Assembly (NCBI GenBank): GCA_029948255.1
Contig: JALIZF010001922.1
Location: forward strand, 124,001-188,000
Length of the DNA stretch: 64,000 bases
Direction of reading: 5' to 3'
DNA from: Telmatactis stephensoni
Taxonomy: Eukaryota > Cnidaria > Anthozoa > Actiniaria > Isophelliidae
Of this stretch, positions 22,366 through 57,600 are shown one piece after another (the stretch's first letter is position 1; every line of letters begins with the position of its first letter). The notes beneath the pieces are model-generated. The model was not told where the DNA came from, searched no databases, and saw nothing but the letters and a program-made list of their open reading frames with translations. The position numbers and the translations under genes were made by a program.

Positions 22366-24854
22366 ACACTTGCACAATTTTGTTTTCCGGAGTGCCAAAA
22401 TATATCAACCACTTCCATCCAAATTCAGTTCCTTTTTTTGATGAGACAGTTTTGAAAACATCACAAGACTTGTTTTCTGACATAATGATTTCAACAGTTT
22501 TTCTGTCGGCTAGAAGAAAAGTGAGAAAATCTATCAAATGTTTTCAAAATTAAAAGTACTGAACATAGCCTTCTCGAATGAGAAACTTTTTGAACTTTTG
22601 GTATATCTTCATGAAACTTTGAAATGATGTAACAGAAAGACTCAGAAACACTTTTTGAATCTATCGAATTAAGAATGCCATTTTTGAATAATCTTGATGA
22701 AATAAATTTTCTATGTTTGAAATTTCATAGTGAGCTCCTGTCATCAGTTGTTACTGAACGATCTGAATTGCAGTTTCGGTTTTTCAGAGAAATTTGTTTC
22801 AAGCTGGTCACGTGACTATTTTTGACTGTGATAGCTCATTTTAAAATGGAATACAGCTACTAAACTTAAACATTTTTCCACCTGCTGTTGTCGAAAGATG
22901 AATAACGATTGAGTAATTATGATTTGATCTATATATGTATTAGTTAATCGCGTTGCACTTGTCGCTGCCATTCACTACTTCTTGTTATGCTAAGTAGAAT
23001 ACTTAATTAGCTAGTTGTCGTACACAAATTTAGTTGAAGATCACAGATGAAGCAAAAAATTCTGAACACCGTGCTTTGCTAATATAAACTAGTACTCAGT
23101 CATAACGGCAACATTGTCATTAAGGAAGAGACGATCGACATGCAAGATCGACAGAGGCTCTGGAATCACTCTGATGAAACGTTCGATTCGAAGTATTCGA
23201 ACGGCAGAATAAAAACTTTACGTGCTCCCGCGGTGTTGCTAATCAAAACATAGCTTATTGATATTTCAGCGTTAGCATACTCATAAAAATAAATGAATGA
23301 GTGATTTTCTCACCTTTTTCTTTCAAATGATTTGTTTGAGTCGATCTGAATTTATGGCTTCATCGTTTTTGTTATTTGCTATGCTGTTTTTACAGCCTAT
23401 GGGAGATTATTTACATAGAAGTTTCCGCAAAATCTCAAACTAGAGTACACAGATGTCTTAAAACACCCAATCCTGACGCAGTATAGCTACTCATGATTCA
23501 TCCGAGTTTGACAGTCGCCGTTCAAGTGTTCCATTCCTCGTTTAACTACTCGATTTCACAATGTTGCATAAATTTTACTAAAAAGAATAGATCGAGTAGA
23601 AATGTGGCTGCATGCTCGTGTATTTGTAAATTGATAAGAATCACACTCACATGCATGTATCCGGCCGGCGCAAACAATCGTTTTCAGCCGTAAATGTAGG
23701 CCTTCTTGTCATTAAACGACATATTGGGAGCGCTTTCGTCATTTGCTACAGTTTAGAATAGATAATGTCTGTGTTTCTACATATAGACAGACGGAACGGG
23801 CATAATCACTGTTTCGCTTTCTCATAGTGTCGTAGCGCAATCATTTTTCAGTTTCGGATTTTTCTTAATCATGTTCAGTAATTGCAGTTCTTACTCTATA
23901 GTTAAATTGCGTTCAATTTGCAAAAAGTAGTGAAAAGACCTGAGTTGAGATAATTGTCTTCGATCCGATCAATTGCCCTTTTTGCTTCTATATCAATTGC
24001 AATAATATCAAATTAACTGTTATTAAAATGGGGCAAGGTACAGAAGAAAGAGGCAGGGTAGGGAACCGGGCAAGATGCTTGTGCGGTCTAAGCGGATTCG
24101 AAAGCATGAATGGAAAGTAAGAAAATATAATAAAAGCAAAAATATGTTCAATTTGTATTCAATCACTTTCGAATAAAGAATACGTGGATTAACATAGACT
24201 TAATTCCGTTAATTTTTTAGAACAGCTGGGAAGCGGTACGCCTCGCCCAGGTCCACTCATTCGACCACTAGTACAGTTGATCAGCGAGTCCTGTATTAGC
24301 CCGGCAACTGCCTCGTTCTCTGTTATCATGTAAATTCTATATTGTTTAATTATCCACTAAAGCTGCTTTATTGGCAATCAGTCATTTTCAGCATCCGATA
24401 GTGTTTAGCACTGAAACCGAGGCGGCTTTGCCTACTCAGCTGAACTTGGGCAACGGCTATTCGTTGGCTTGTTTTTCCAAATTTACAAGACGCTTGAACG
24501 ATTTCTTTAAGGCCCTGTTGAAAGGTATGCCTTGAGTTGAAATTAAAAATCCTAAAACTTTTTATTTACAAAAGTAAAATACACCAATTTTGGTTTGAAA
24601 TTACTGGCGATGCTTTATTTTCGAAGACCAGCTACCCAGAGTGCACTGGAGCGCGAAACATTACGTCATAATGTGTTTATTGTTGACATCACATGCAGTG
24701 CATGCAATGGACGAATAAAATTTTCTTCAAATTTACATTCAAAGCCGCTGGAAGATTTCTGAAGAGGAACGGGAATTAGACTGTCCTTATTGTTAAAATG
24801 ACTAACCGATCTCAAGATTCTTGAAAAAAAAATGTTTTACATCCAAGGAAAGAC

Positions 24855-48115
<23,261 letters not shown>

Positions 48116-48237
48116 CAAAATCAGGTATAACAATAGTTCACATCTTTCCTGGTCATTAGGGATCTTGTGGTAGCCACTCCCATTGACGCTACAACTCCTG
48201 CCTCCCCTTCCCCCTTGCTAAAGTAACTTTAAATGGA

Positions 48238-48325
48238 TTGCTGGTCAGCGGTATGTTAACTCCTGCGCATGCGCGTTTGCTGGTTTTGCTGGTCAGCGGT
48301 ATGTTAACTCCTGCGCATGCGCGTT
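48238..48325 (+). repeat. 48-bp tandem duplication with CTGCGCATGCGCG
   Basis: Two identical 40-bp copies (TTGCTGGTCAGCGGTATGTT ... CTGCGCATGCGCGTT) at 48238 and 48286, just downstream of gene B. The CGCATGCGCG core is an NRF1-type palindrome. Confidence 0.85.
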
Positions 48326-48782
48326 GCTGTTATTTGCCTTCGTGGTTTGTGTTGCCATTGTTTTACCATTGGTCTAGCTTGTGGCTTTTGTAATTCGCCC
48401 TTGCCAGTTATCCCTATACCAAGCAGTAAATTTGCAGGCTATTAAAAAGTCATGAGTGTTTTTTACTTGTCTTTCAGGTATTTTAGTTTGATATCTTCTT
48501 ATTTTTCAATTTCATTCATTTTATATTTTTACCTGTACAAAAACAAAATCAACAATATCTTAATTGGTGAAATACTATTTATACAGTATCGAGATTTGAT
48601 ATACTGTCAAAACGAAAAGTTTTCAACTGATCTAAAGTGTTTCATATGCCGTTAGTTTTTATAGATATTGATTTAATAGATCAATAGATATTTAATAATC
48701 AATAGATATTGATTTAATCTTGGGTTGCGTTCGATTGACCATATTTAAGATTAGAAGTATATTCCGAAATACTTATTAAAAA

Positions 48783-48788
48783 AATAAA
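48783..48788 (+). terminator. Possible polyadenylation signal of gene B
   Basis: AATAAA about 670 bases past the stop codon. A second one lies at 49817. Neither has further support in the sequence. Confidence 0.3.
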
Positions 48789-49056
48789 ATTATACTAAAC
48801 AGGAGTCAGTAAAATGATTATTCCTTTCTCGTGAAATCGGCTTCAGACAAAGCCCTTTAACTTGTGGACTGCAAGTTCGCGCGCAAGTTATTATGAGGGA
48901 ATTAACAGGACTCAGTTGATCGAAAGTGGTTTAGCGTTAACCCAGGATTAAATCTAAAGAAAACGTTAAAGCTAATCCGCTTTCGAACAACCGGCCCAAA
49001 CCACAGGGGATTTTATCAAGAATAAAATGAACTAAAGCTCTTTGGGTTTCCTGTGA

Positions 49057-49618
49057 CAATCTCAATGAAACTTGATCACGTAAATGTACTACGTAACTTG
49101 ATAGCACACGTACTAGTGTAACGCATTCATCTTAGTACACACAGAGAGATCTCTCCTGTGTATACTAAGGCGAGTGCATTACACTAGTACGCAATCAATC
49201 TCAATGAAACTCGATCACGTAAATGTACTACGTATCTTGATAGCACACGTACTAGTGTAACGCATTCATCTTAGTACACACAGAGAGATCTCTCCTGTGT
49301 ATACTAAGGCGAGTGCGTTACACTAGTACGCAATCAATCTCAATGAAACTCGATCACGTAAATGTACTACGTAACTTGATAGCACACGCACTAGTGTAAC
49401 GCATTCATCTTAGTACACACTGAGAGATCTCTCCTCCTGTGTATACTAAGGCGAGTGCGTTACACTAGTACGCAATCAATCTCAATGAAACTCGATCACG
49501 TAAATGTACTACGTAACTTGATAGCACACGTACTAGTGTAACGCATTCATCTTAGTACACACTGAGAGATCTCTCCTCCTGTGTATACTAAGGCGAGTGC
49601 GTTACACTAGTACGCGAG
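49057..49618 (+). repeat. Four-copy tandem array of 139-142-bp palindromic units
   Basis: CAATCTCAATGAAACT recurs at 49057, 49196, 49335 and 49477. Each unit contains a long inverted repeat, from TACTAGTGTAACGCA through a GAGAGATCTCTC centre to TGCGTTACACTAGTA, so each can fold into a hairpin of about 40-bp arms. Copies are more than 95% alike by eye. The array lies between the convergent 3' ends of genes B and C. Confidence 0.92.
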
Positions 49619-50784
49619 TGCGTTACACCATTCCAAGTATTCTTATTCCAGAATAGAGTCAATCTAACGCAGCCTTGAATAACAGGCTCTTGCTTGACCC
49701 TCCCCTCCCTAGCTACAAAGTTTGTGGTGGTGGAGAGGGGAGGGCCAAGAGAGAGGCTAATAATTAGATTTTTTAAAGTCTATTAAAGTGTTAATTGTAA
49801 AGAATCAATGTGAAAGAATAAAAAAAGAAAATACTGATTGGGAATATGAATTCTCCTTTTATTTACTAAATAATCATAATATTGTTTAGTTTTATCAAAT
49901 ACCATTGACGATGATCAAAAGAGGATTAGAGTTGAAGAAGATTACTTAGCAAGGGAAAAATATACTTTTTCCTTCTTGATATCACTATACTAAAGTCGCT
50001 AAAGTCACTAAAGACGATGTAGAGAATTAATCAAATACACCGATTCCTGATTTGCTTATCTTTTCTGAGGGGGAGGGGGTGATGGCACCCCCTCACTTTG
50101 CCCCCTCTCCCCACCTCTCTCCCCACAGTATTTACAATCTCTTTTGTAGTATTTTTTCTTTTTTTCTTTCTTTTTTTTTTTTTTCTTTTCATTTTTTCGA
50201 GGACAGTAGTGATTTTTAAGATCACTGTAAGACTGATTTACTGTTTGTTATCTATATCTTGTGGTTGCTATGGTTATTTGTACCTAACTGTGTAGGAGTA
50301 TTATTGTAGCCAAGGTTAATCTTTATCTTTTGTCATGGGGTTTTCATATCAGTAAAACTGATTAAGTGGTTTTAAGCTACTAATTCTAATTACAGTTTAT
50401 CGAAAGATGGATCATTTGATGACTTATACCTACTTGGCTACCTTTGTCATACATAAAAGATGCAATTCCTTTTTTCACAAATATCTTAAGTGACAATGTA
50501 TGACTGTTGTGTGACTTTCTAGGTCAAGTTGTGTCACACAATCCGTTCCGAGTTAACGATATTTCAGTACATTTAACATGTCTGTCCGCATGTGCAAGGC
50601 GTCAATAGTTTTATCTTGGCGTGACAGCGCGTATCTAGTGTGACGTATGTGAATTGCGTGACCGATGTCACTGCAGCAAAGCAAACTAAGCCAATCAGCG
50701 CGTACTTAGTAAAATGGTAGTTAAAATTAGCTTGATTGACTGTTGCTATGGTGACTGCAACACGACATTAAGGGTTCCAGTCTA

Positions 50785-51341
50785 TCAGCGAGGTAAAAGT
50801 TTCTTTTTCTTTTTTTCTTCATCGCTTTGATCTTTGATGATTTGAAAGCCATCCACATACCTGTCTTCCATGGCGTTACGAAACGATATCAACAAGCTGG
50901 AAACAACAGCCAAACCAATAGTAAAATATATTATGCTTGTTATAGTGAAGATAACCACCCGCGCGGGATATCCCTCGGGATCGCGATCAGGAGACGGATG
51001 CAACGGGACAAAGTCACCAAACCCGATGGTTGTCAAGGTGATGAAGCCAAAATAGATACCATTGATGAAGGACCACCCCTCTAGGTAGTAGGCAAATGTG
51101 GCAATGATTAGGATCATGACAGTGCTAATCAATGCACACACTACCGTGCACAAGCCACCTATCCTGGAAGGGACACGATGTAGACATCGTTCATATATAA
51201 ATGTAATTCCTCCTCTGATCCAGTCATTGATATGCTGAGCCAGCGTTGACAGCATCAACCAGGTCAGCGGTATCCCTACAAGCGCATAAATGATACAGAA
51301 GACTCGACCGGCCACTGTGCAAGGAGTCACGTGACCATATC
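50785..51341 (-). CDS. KCNK: Gene C exon 2: pore 1 end to C-terminus
   Basis: Begins in phase 1 after a CCTTTTAG acceptor and encodes YGHVTP, M2, M3, pore 2 and M4. The lysine-rich end with a final LLPR could be a trafficking signal (dibasic type), which is inference. Confidence 0.94.
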
Positions 51342-54300
51342 CTAAAAGGACACAAAAGGATAAATGCGTTAGAATTTCTGGCAGAGGACAAAATTTTACT
51401 TTAATTAAGTGTCACAGGCACTTGATGTATCATGTGCACGTAGTAGTATAAGATGTAAGTTTCTACCGGGCAACGTGACGTACGTATCACGTGAACATTC
51501 AATATCTGCGCATGCTCATAGTCACGTCTTCATGCTTTTGTAAATTTATGCAAATTTCGCTTGTACGCTTGCCTTCAATAATGTTTTTTTTACAAAATGT
51601 TTAAGGTCAGTTCTTGAAACTTAGGGCCAGTATTCACACATGTCTCACAAAAGTGTACAAGAGAACTTTTATGCATACATCGAGATACATATTGTGTCGA
51701 CAGCATACTGAACAAAGTTAGAGTCGCACGTTTGAAGTGGCATGGCCACCTAGTAAGGATGAGTGATTGTAGTGAGGTGAAGAGGACCTGGAAAAGGGAA
51801 GTTTGCGGAAAAAACTGAAACAGAGGAAGACCAAGAAAACGCTGGATGGAAAATGTAAGACAAGATTTAGAGACACTGGGACTAACAGAGGAATAAGCCC
51901 ACGTTCGAGAAAAATGGAGAAGGTGGATACAGAACCCCAACCTGGCACCAGCTGAACAAGGGAGAAGAGATGATGATGATGACGATGATGACGATGATGA
52001 CGATGATGACGATGATGATGATGATTCTAATACTTGCATTTCATTATGTTTCAATCTTGCGTGTATGCGCCTACGCTAAAACAGCCTTTTACTTTTGTCT
52101 AAGGAAACGCCATTTCATAAAATACTTTTATTTAATGAGGGTATAGACATTATTACCGGTGACCCGGTAGTTTACATAATGGCCCTCAATTGAGAATCCC
52201 AACTGGATTTCCGTATAGACAGCAAAAAACAGAACAGAGTAGATTTTGTATGACTGTGGAAACGGCACCGCACGGTCACGGCACGGTTACGGCAGGAATT
52301 TCGAATGTTTTTATAGACAACACGGCACTGACACGGTCACGGCACGGCGCGGTCCGTTTCACACTCATACGAAATCTTCTCTACTGGAAGATACGTTTTC
52401 AAGTTTATCACTATTAATGTGGGCGTAGGTCTTAGGCATTGGCGGGATAAACGCTACGGATAAACGGGATAAACGCGGGATAAACGCGGGATAAACGCGG
52501 GATAAACGCTACGGAAACGTTAGTGTGGAAGGAAAGCCCTTCAAGTGTTTACCATCAATTTTAAAAAGCACACTAGTGTGGACGCACTTTAGGCTGATAT
52601 TAAAAAAAAACTTGAATTAAGGCTTTATTTGCTATTAGAATAAAATAACACGGCACATCAAATGTTATATTAGTGTATTTTGTTATTATCTTTGCCAAAA
52701 ATCGTATTTTAGAGGTTCAGAATTATGTGTATTGAAGCTAAATGTTGACATGTTGAAACTGCCAGATAATGAGCTTGGGTTGCCTGTGGTTTTTACGGAC
52801 GTGGGCTAACATAACAGCTGACAATAATTACAGGCTAAATTTAATGTTTTCAAACACGTATTGAGGCTTCATTGAAATTCAACACTTTTAATTCACTGTT
52901 CCATTTATCTGTGAAGAGCGATATCCTGTTCGAAGCAACGCTTTTTAGTTGTGAATTTGAGACAATGCTTGAGTAGTTAAGATAACATCCTGTTTCAAGG
53001 TCTTTTAAATCCTTATAATGAAACCGGATTTTTAAAAAAATCACTGTTTTTTCAATATGCAGTTTTATTTTTAAAATTATATTTACCTTTACTTGGTTTT
53101 CGTATCTGCCAAATCCTGTTAGGTAAGGAACTGTTCGTTTTTGTTTTTAAAAATTGAGCTTGGGAATAAATTTTTGTTGCATGAATTATGTTTCAAGATT
53201 TTTGCAAGATTTTTTGAACGAATCGCATGCAAACTATAAGATTATAAACTGAAGGGCTCGTCATTCGTACGTCGTGGGTTGTATTACATTTCTATATTTT
53301 TCTATCGTTTGAACGTACGTTTATCTCCTTGACCTGGCTAGGTTCCTTCTTTACTTCCTTATATTTAAAATAGTCAGTATTTTTTGTATTCGCCTATTTC
53401 ATATAAAGTAGGCAGGCAAACTTTAGGTAGACATTGACTACAGCGAAAAAATCCTCGAATATCAGCATAACAGTTCACATTTATAGCTTGCCTTGCCCCT
53501 ATACAACAAAATCTCATTTATTGATGTTAAAAATCAAGACGAAAGCCGAAAATCTACCCATACTCCTTTTCGGTCTAGGCGCTTTAGCCCAACAAGCTTT
53601 TTGAAAAATATAACTGTATAACAAATGAACGGACAACGGACTTTTTATCATTGATGTTCTATATTAAGATGACCTCCACGTCGTGATTATATTACACTAA
53701 ACTATATACTATATTTGTCTGTATACTATGGATTTATTATCGGTAATATTCTAGATCATCTCGCGTTATGGATTTTCTCACGGCTTCTTTAGTTTATCTT
53801 AAGGTGGATGAAAGACCAATCTAGGCTAATATAAAAGCATTGCTGGACTACGGGTGATAAATGTCTGCTAGCGTTACCATTGTAAGCCCTTTTGGAATTA
53901 TAAAGAACTGATGGTATCTTTGGGATGTACATAGTTTATCGTACTAGACTTTTATCGTAAGACGAATACATGGCGGATAACCAAAGTGTTGTTGATTTTC
54001 AAAAGCGTTGTCGTTTAACGATTTTTGACTCCTTAAAACGGCCAAGAATAGAGAAGAGAAGAAAAGAGAAGAGAAGAGAAGAGAAGAGAAGAGAAGAGAA
54101 GAGAAGAGAAGAGAAGAGAAGAGATGGGAAAATAAGAGAAGAGAAGAGAAGAGAAGAGAAGAAGAAGAGAAGAGAAGAGAAGAGAAGAGAAGAGAAGAGA
54201 AGAGAAGAGAAGAGAAGAGAAGAGAAGAGAAGAGAAGAGAAGAGAAGAGAAGAGAAGAGAAGAGAAAAGGGAATTAGGAAGAAGAGAAGAGAGGAAAAGA

Positions 54301-56807
54301 GAAGAAACGTTTTGAAAAGAGAAGAAAAGAAAAGAGAAGGGAAGAGAAGAAAAAAGAGAGAAGAGAAGAGAGTCTAAACGGAAAAAGAACAAATTTAAAA
54401 ATGATAGGCTGAAGGAGAAGAAATAAGAAGAGACGGAGAAAAAAGGAAAAGAGAAGAGACAAATGAAGTAGAGAGAAAAAGAGATGCGCATATCCAGAAG
54501 AAGGCAGAAACCTCTCGGCCTACAGTGGCTCAATCGCTTGTGAGTCGCCCATATCCCTTAATTATATCTACAATCTTATGAAAATCCAAAGCCAAACTTT
54601 CTGGCTGCAAATTATATTACTGGCGTATGTCCAATAAAATACTAAAACTCAAGAGCAGAGAAAGCTGTTGCGTCTAACAGCTTCATCAAAAGCAAAAATG
54701 AAAATTCTACGTAATTAAGTCCCATAATACGAATAGCTCGAGGGCATCTACATGACGTCCCTGGCATTTTCTAGGGGGCATAGGTTCTTATTTTAGATTA
54801 TGTAAACTTCGGTTTAATGTATAGACTCTTTTGTCTAGCAAAAATAAGATGGTATCTAAAACTTGATTTTTGGTGGATGATTCGTGCATGGGATAAAGGA
54901 ACGTGTAGGTTCTGAAGCAATGAAGCTGGTAAAAACGTGTTTGTGAGACGTGAGTGGGCGTATAAATTTGGTTTTTGCTGGATGAAGAAAGGAAGAATTC
55001 TAAAAAGAAAGAATAGAAACGAAAGTAATGAACAGTTGCCATGAATGAACAATTGAATGAATGAATGAATGAATGAACAAAAGGATGAATGAACGAACGA
55101 ACGAACGAATATACGAAGGAACAGATGATTAGATGGATGAGTTGTGCAAACAATGAATTAATGAATAAGTAAATGAATGAATGAATAAATAAATAACTGA
55201 CTAACTAATTGACAGAATGAATGAATGAATGAATGAATGAATGAATAACTTGAAATAACGGAATGAATAAATGAATGAATTAACGAACGCACAAGTAAAT
55301 AAAAAATACACTATAATCAGTTTCGTCTTGAAAAGTCAATATTCCTTCGTTTTAGAGACTTAATTGTCATCATCTATAAGCTGCTTCACATGTCATTCAG
55401 GTTTGCTTTAATCTTTCCAGAAAATTGATAAGTCATGGGGACGTCTTCAAAACTCGTCCAATACGTCCATGTTGTCTCAAGATGGCCTTAAACCATGTAC
55501 AATCTCTTGATAAATCGACAAATTAAAGCGCGAATTGATTCTTGAATATTAGAAGCAACTTTCCATCAATATTGGCTACCTTTTTAGTAAATCAAATAAA
55601 ATTTATAGTTTTTTCCTCGAGCTTTTGAAATTATTTGTATGCGCGCTTGTTTCAATTGGTCTCTTACCTTATTTAGGATGCTTTCAGTGCGTATTAGGCT
55701 CGGGACATAAGAATAGTAAGCCTGATAAATGTTTATGTCTTTAGACAAAGACAAACTAGAATTCAATTAAATTCCGAATCAATTATCTCAGTTCTAAAGC
55801 AACAAAACGGTAGGAGATAAAAATTGCTTCTCGGTTGGTGGGTTGACATTTATTTTGAATATATAAAGCGCACGACGTTGGCGTAGGAATCTAAAACGTC
55901 AAAATTTTTCAATCTTATCGTCCATCTTCATATCTCTATATTTCTGGGAACAAAACCGCGCGAAATCGAAAATCTCTTCGGGTTTCTGATGACTTGGTGG
56001 TGTAATTTAAAGAAAAATTAGACACGCGCGCGAACTGTTTTAAAAAGTCTCTTGTTGTTTTCTGCATGCTGTTTTCTACGTTAATTTGACCGCCGGCTTG
56101 CTATATTTTATGTAAATGATCAGGTCAATCACTCACAAAACGATTGGGAAACAGCTGAGAAACTTGATGAAGCTTCATCAGATTCAAATCGATTTTGGAC
56201 CCACTTAAGCCGCAGTGAACAGTCTATAACCTTTCTCAACACCTCACTGCAAGCAAAACCACCAAGCTTTGAATGAATAAATAAATAACTTGTATACACT
56301 CTAAGAGGCTAAAATAACAATTATTTTAGGTTAAGTTACTTAAGGACATGAAGCTTAGTCGTAGTGAGCGTTGCCACTGAGATTACTGAAGAACTAAAAC
56401 GAGCGATTGCATGAATGGCGCACAAGAGAAATCGATCCTTCAGAATGGCACATTTTTTGAGACTTGAACTTATATTATTTCAGAAGATTTATTTGTCATT
56501 TCTTACCTATTGTCGTCACGACGGTTCCCGCGAAAAACACGGAGCCCAAAAGTGACCATCTTCGTACCCATTCTTCACTATAACCATGATCGACCACCTC
56601 TTCAATTTTTTTCATGAAGTTCTTCATATCTTCTTCGCTAATATTGTACTTCTTCTTAAATTTTTCCTTTGTCATAGTCATATCCATTCGCTCGTGATCT
56701 TCATTCTTGGCTTCAAGGGCTTGAAAAATCAAAGCTCCAAGAAGAATATAGGAGAAGAAGAGCGCCATAAGGAAGAGAAGATGTTTCGATCCCTGCGCGA
56801 ACCACAT
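50785..56807 (-). CDS. KCNK: Gene C: two-pore-domain potassium channel (K2P), 2 exons, 285 residues
   Basis: Exons are 56507-56807 and 50785-51341, joined in phase 1 inside the first glycine codon of the first selectivity filter. The product is a background K+ channel subunit that dimerises in the plasma membrane. Order: M1 about 9-30; extracellular cap helices about 33-80 with an NIS sequon at 55; pore 1 TTIGYGHVTP (GYG 101-103); M2 with YALVGIPL (119-126); M3 about 165-187; pore 2 TLTTIGFGDF (GFG 207-209); M4 about 226-254; and a short tail ending EEKKKKKLLPR. The cap has no cysteine, so the usual inter-subunit cap disulfide is absent. The cytoplasmic tail is only about 30 residues. I cannot assign a K2P subfamily. 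Confidence 0.95.
51505..51690 (+). repeat. Interspersed repeat shared with 62195-62405
   Basis: Both copies run CGCATGCTC, then ATCACGTCTTC / GTCACGTCTTC, TTATGCAAAT, then AAGGTCA(G/A)TTCTTGA and TCACAAAAGT(G/A)TACAAGA, in the same orientation. The function is unknown. Confidence 0.7.
51700..52025 (+). pseudogene. Degraded non-LTR retrotransposon fragment (C-terminal end of a reverse-transcriptase ORF)
   Basis: The plus frame reads LKWHGHLVRMSD, later GRPRKRWMENV, then REKWRRW. This is the typical post-reverse-transcriptase tail of LINE-type polyproteins (R-W-x-GH-x-x-RM ... RPRKRW). It is broken by at least two in-frame stops, and a GATGATGAC microsatellite tail follows. It lies inside gene C's intron, antisense to it, and is a dead 3' fragment. 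Confidence 0.75.
52236..52384 (+). mobile_element. Palindromic MITE, copy 3 (best preserved)
   Basis: Starts AGAGTAGATTTTGTATGACT and ends AGT-type complement TTTCACACTCATACGAAATC. The interior repeats CACGGTCACGGCACGG. Same family as 14394-14540 and 26569-26713. Confidence 0.7.
52441..52515 (+). repeat. GGGATAAACGC tandem repeat
   Basis: About six units of 11-12 bp (GGGATAAACGC, with GATAAACGCTACG variants at both ends), in gene C's intron. Confidence 0.85.
54045..54470 (+). repeat. GAGAA pentanucleotide array, degenerating downstream
   Basis: (AGAAG)n over about 230 bp, then mixed AG-rich sequence. The KRREE-type plus frame and the Phe/Ser-rich minus frame are artefacts. It lies in gene C's intron. 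Confidence 0.95.
55050..55300 (+). repeat. GAAT/GAAC degenerate tetranucleotide tract
   Basis: ATGAATGA blocks are interspersed with GAACGAAC and GGATGA. The overlapping minus-strand frame is low-complexity. The rest of gene C's intron (52516-54044 and 55301-56506) shows nothing recognisable beyond AT-rich sequence. Confidence 0.85.
56507..56807 (-). CDS. KCNK: Gene C exon 1: M1, cap and first half of pore 1
   Basis: Starts MWFAQGSKHLLFLMALFF, a short N-terminus leading straight into M1. It ends at GTAAGA after TTI plus one base of the filter glycine. An intron at this point of pore 1 is a recurrent position in animal K2P genes, as far as I recall. Confidence 0.92.
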
Positions 56808-57299
56808 GGCTTTCAGCCCGAAGGCCTCTGCTTTTCTGATCGATTATTTTCACAAGCTTTCCGTTTTAGTTGCTTTGAATGAGAGAAACACAAAGCTTCT
56901 AAATGAGTGTGTCACATGTAATAGCTTGCAGGAAGTGGTCGGACGAACGCATTTCCGCCGTGTGCACGAGCCCTAACAATGACTCACAATGCGCTTTTTA
57001 ATTAGGCTTAATTGTAGAGCACCAATATGGTTGTTCAAAAAGGCTTGTCCTTAATGACTGGCAATCCAGAAGAAAAGCATAATCCACTTCACTTTGCTAT
57101 TGTTTTTGAGCAGTGCTGTACAGAGCGTAGGAGGTTCACATCATGTCGCCGCAACCTTAGAACAGAACCACGCACGTGTTAGAATAACTAGTCTAGAAAA
57201 GGGTTAATAATTCGGTCAATTTCTAGCAATGTGTCCACAAAATTAATCTGTATTTACGTATAGCATTATTGATTTGGATTAAACTAAACTAACACAGCC

Positions 57300-57600
57300 C
57301 AGAGGCGCTTGCGTAGGGGGGACGTAAAGGTTTGCGGTGATGCGGTTTTGCGTTAGTTTTTATGCGGTCAGTTTTGCGGTTATCTTTATCCCAAGCTGCG
57401 GTTTTGCGGTTTTTCACTTCGGATTTCAGCATTCCACTTTCTATTAGAAACGGCTAGTTTTTTTCCTAAGCTGCGGTTTTGCGGTTTTTCACTTCGGATT
57501 TTGTACGCGGTTTGCCGTTTTGGGGATTTTGACGTTTTTTGTTGCGGTTTTTCTCAATTTTGTTTGCGGTTTTACGGTTTGCGTACCCCCTTACGACCCC
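57300..57600 (+). repeat. TGCGGTTTTGCGGTTTTTCA repeats
   Basis: Two longer direct copies (AGCTGCGGTTTTGCGGTTTT ... TTCGGATTT, about 57392 and 57470) and many scattered GCGGTTT units lie upstream of gene C. No coding or promoter signal was recognised. Confidence 0.75.

Larger units (their letters stand above)
19644..24854. promoter_or_regulatory. Divergent intergenic region between the two prominin genes
   Basis: The two start codons face away from each other across 5.2 kb. No coding exon was recognised. Content includes TGACGTCA palindromes at 20097, 20466 and 21248, a foldback element (20538-20886), a repeat shared with gene A intron 10 (21205-21435 versus 9545-9830), a TCTCC array, a poly-C run and a tRNA-like SINE head. 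No TATA box or initiator could be assigned to either gene with confidence, so this is a candidate shared regulatory interval only. Confidence 0.45.

Noticed and set aside
24028..24120. Short frame MGQGTEERGR... as a first exon of gene B
   Set aside because: No signal peptide, and its possible donor phase does not clearly fit the acceptor at 24987; it ends at an in-frame stop after 30 codons.
51700..51975. Active retrotransposon gene
   Set aside because: Only the extreme C-terminal part is present and in-frame stops interrupt it; no reverse-transcriptase core or upstream ORF was found.
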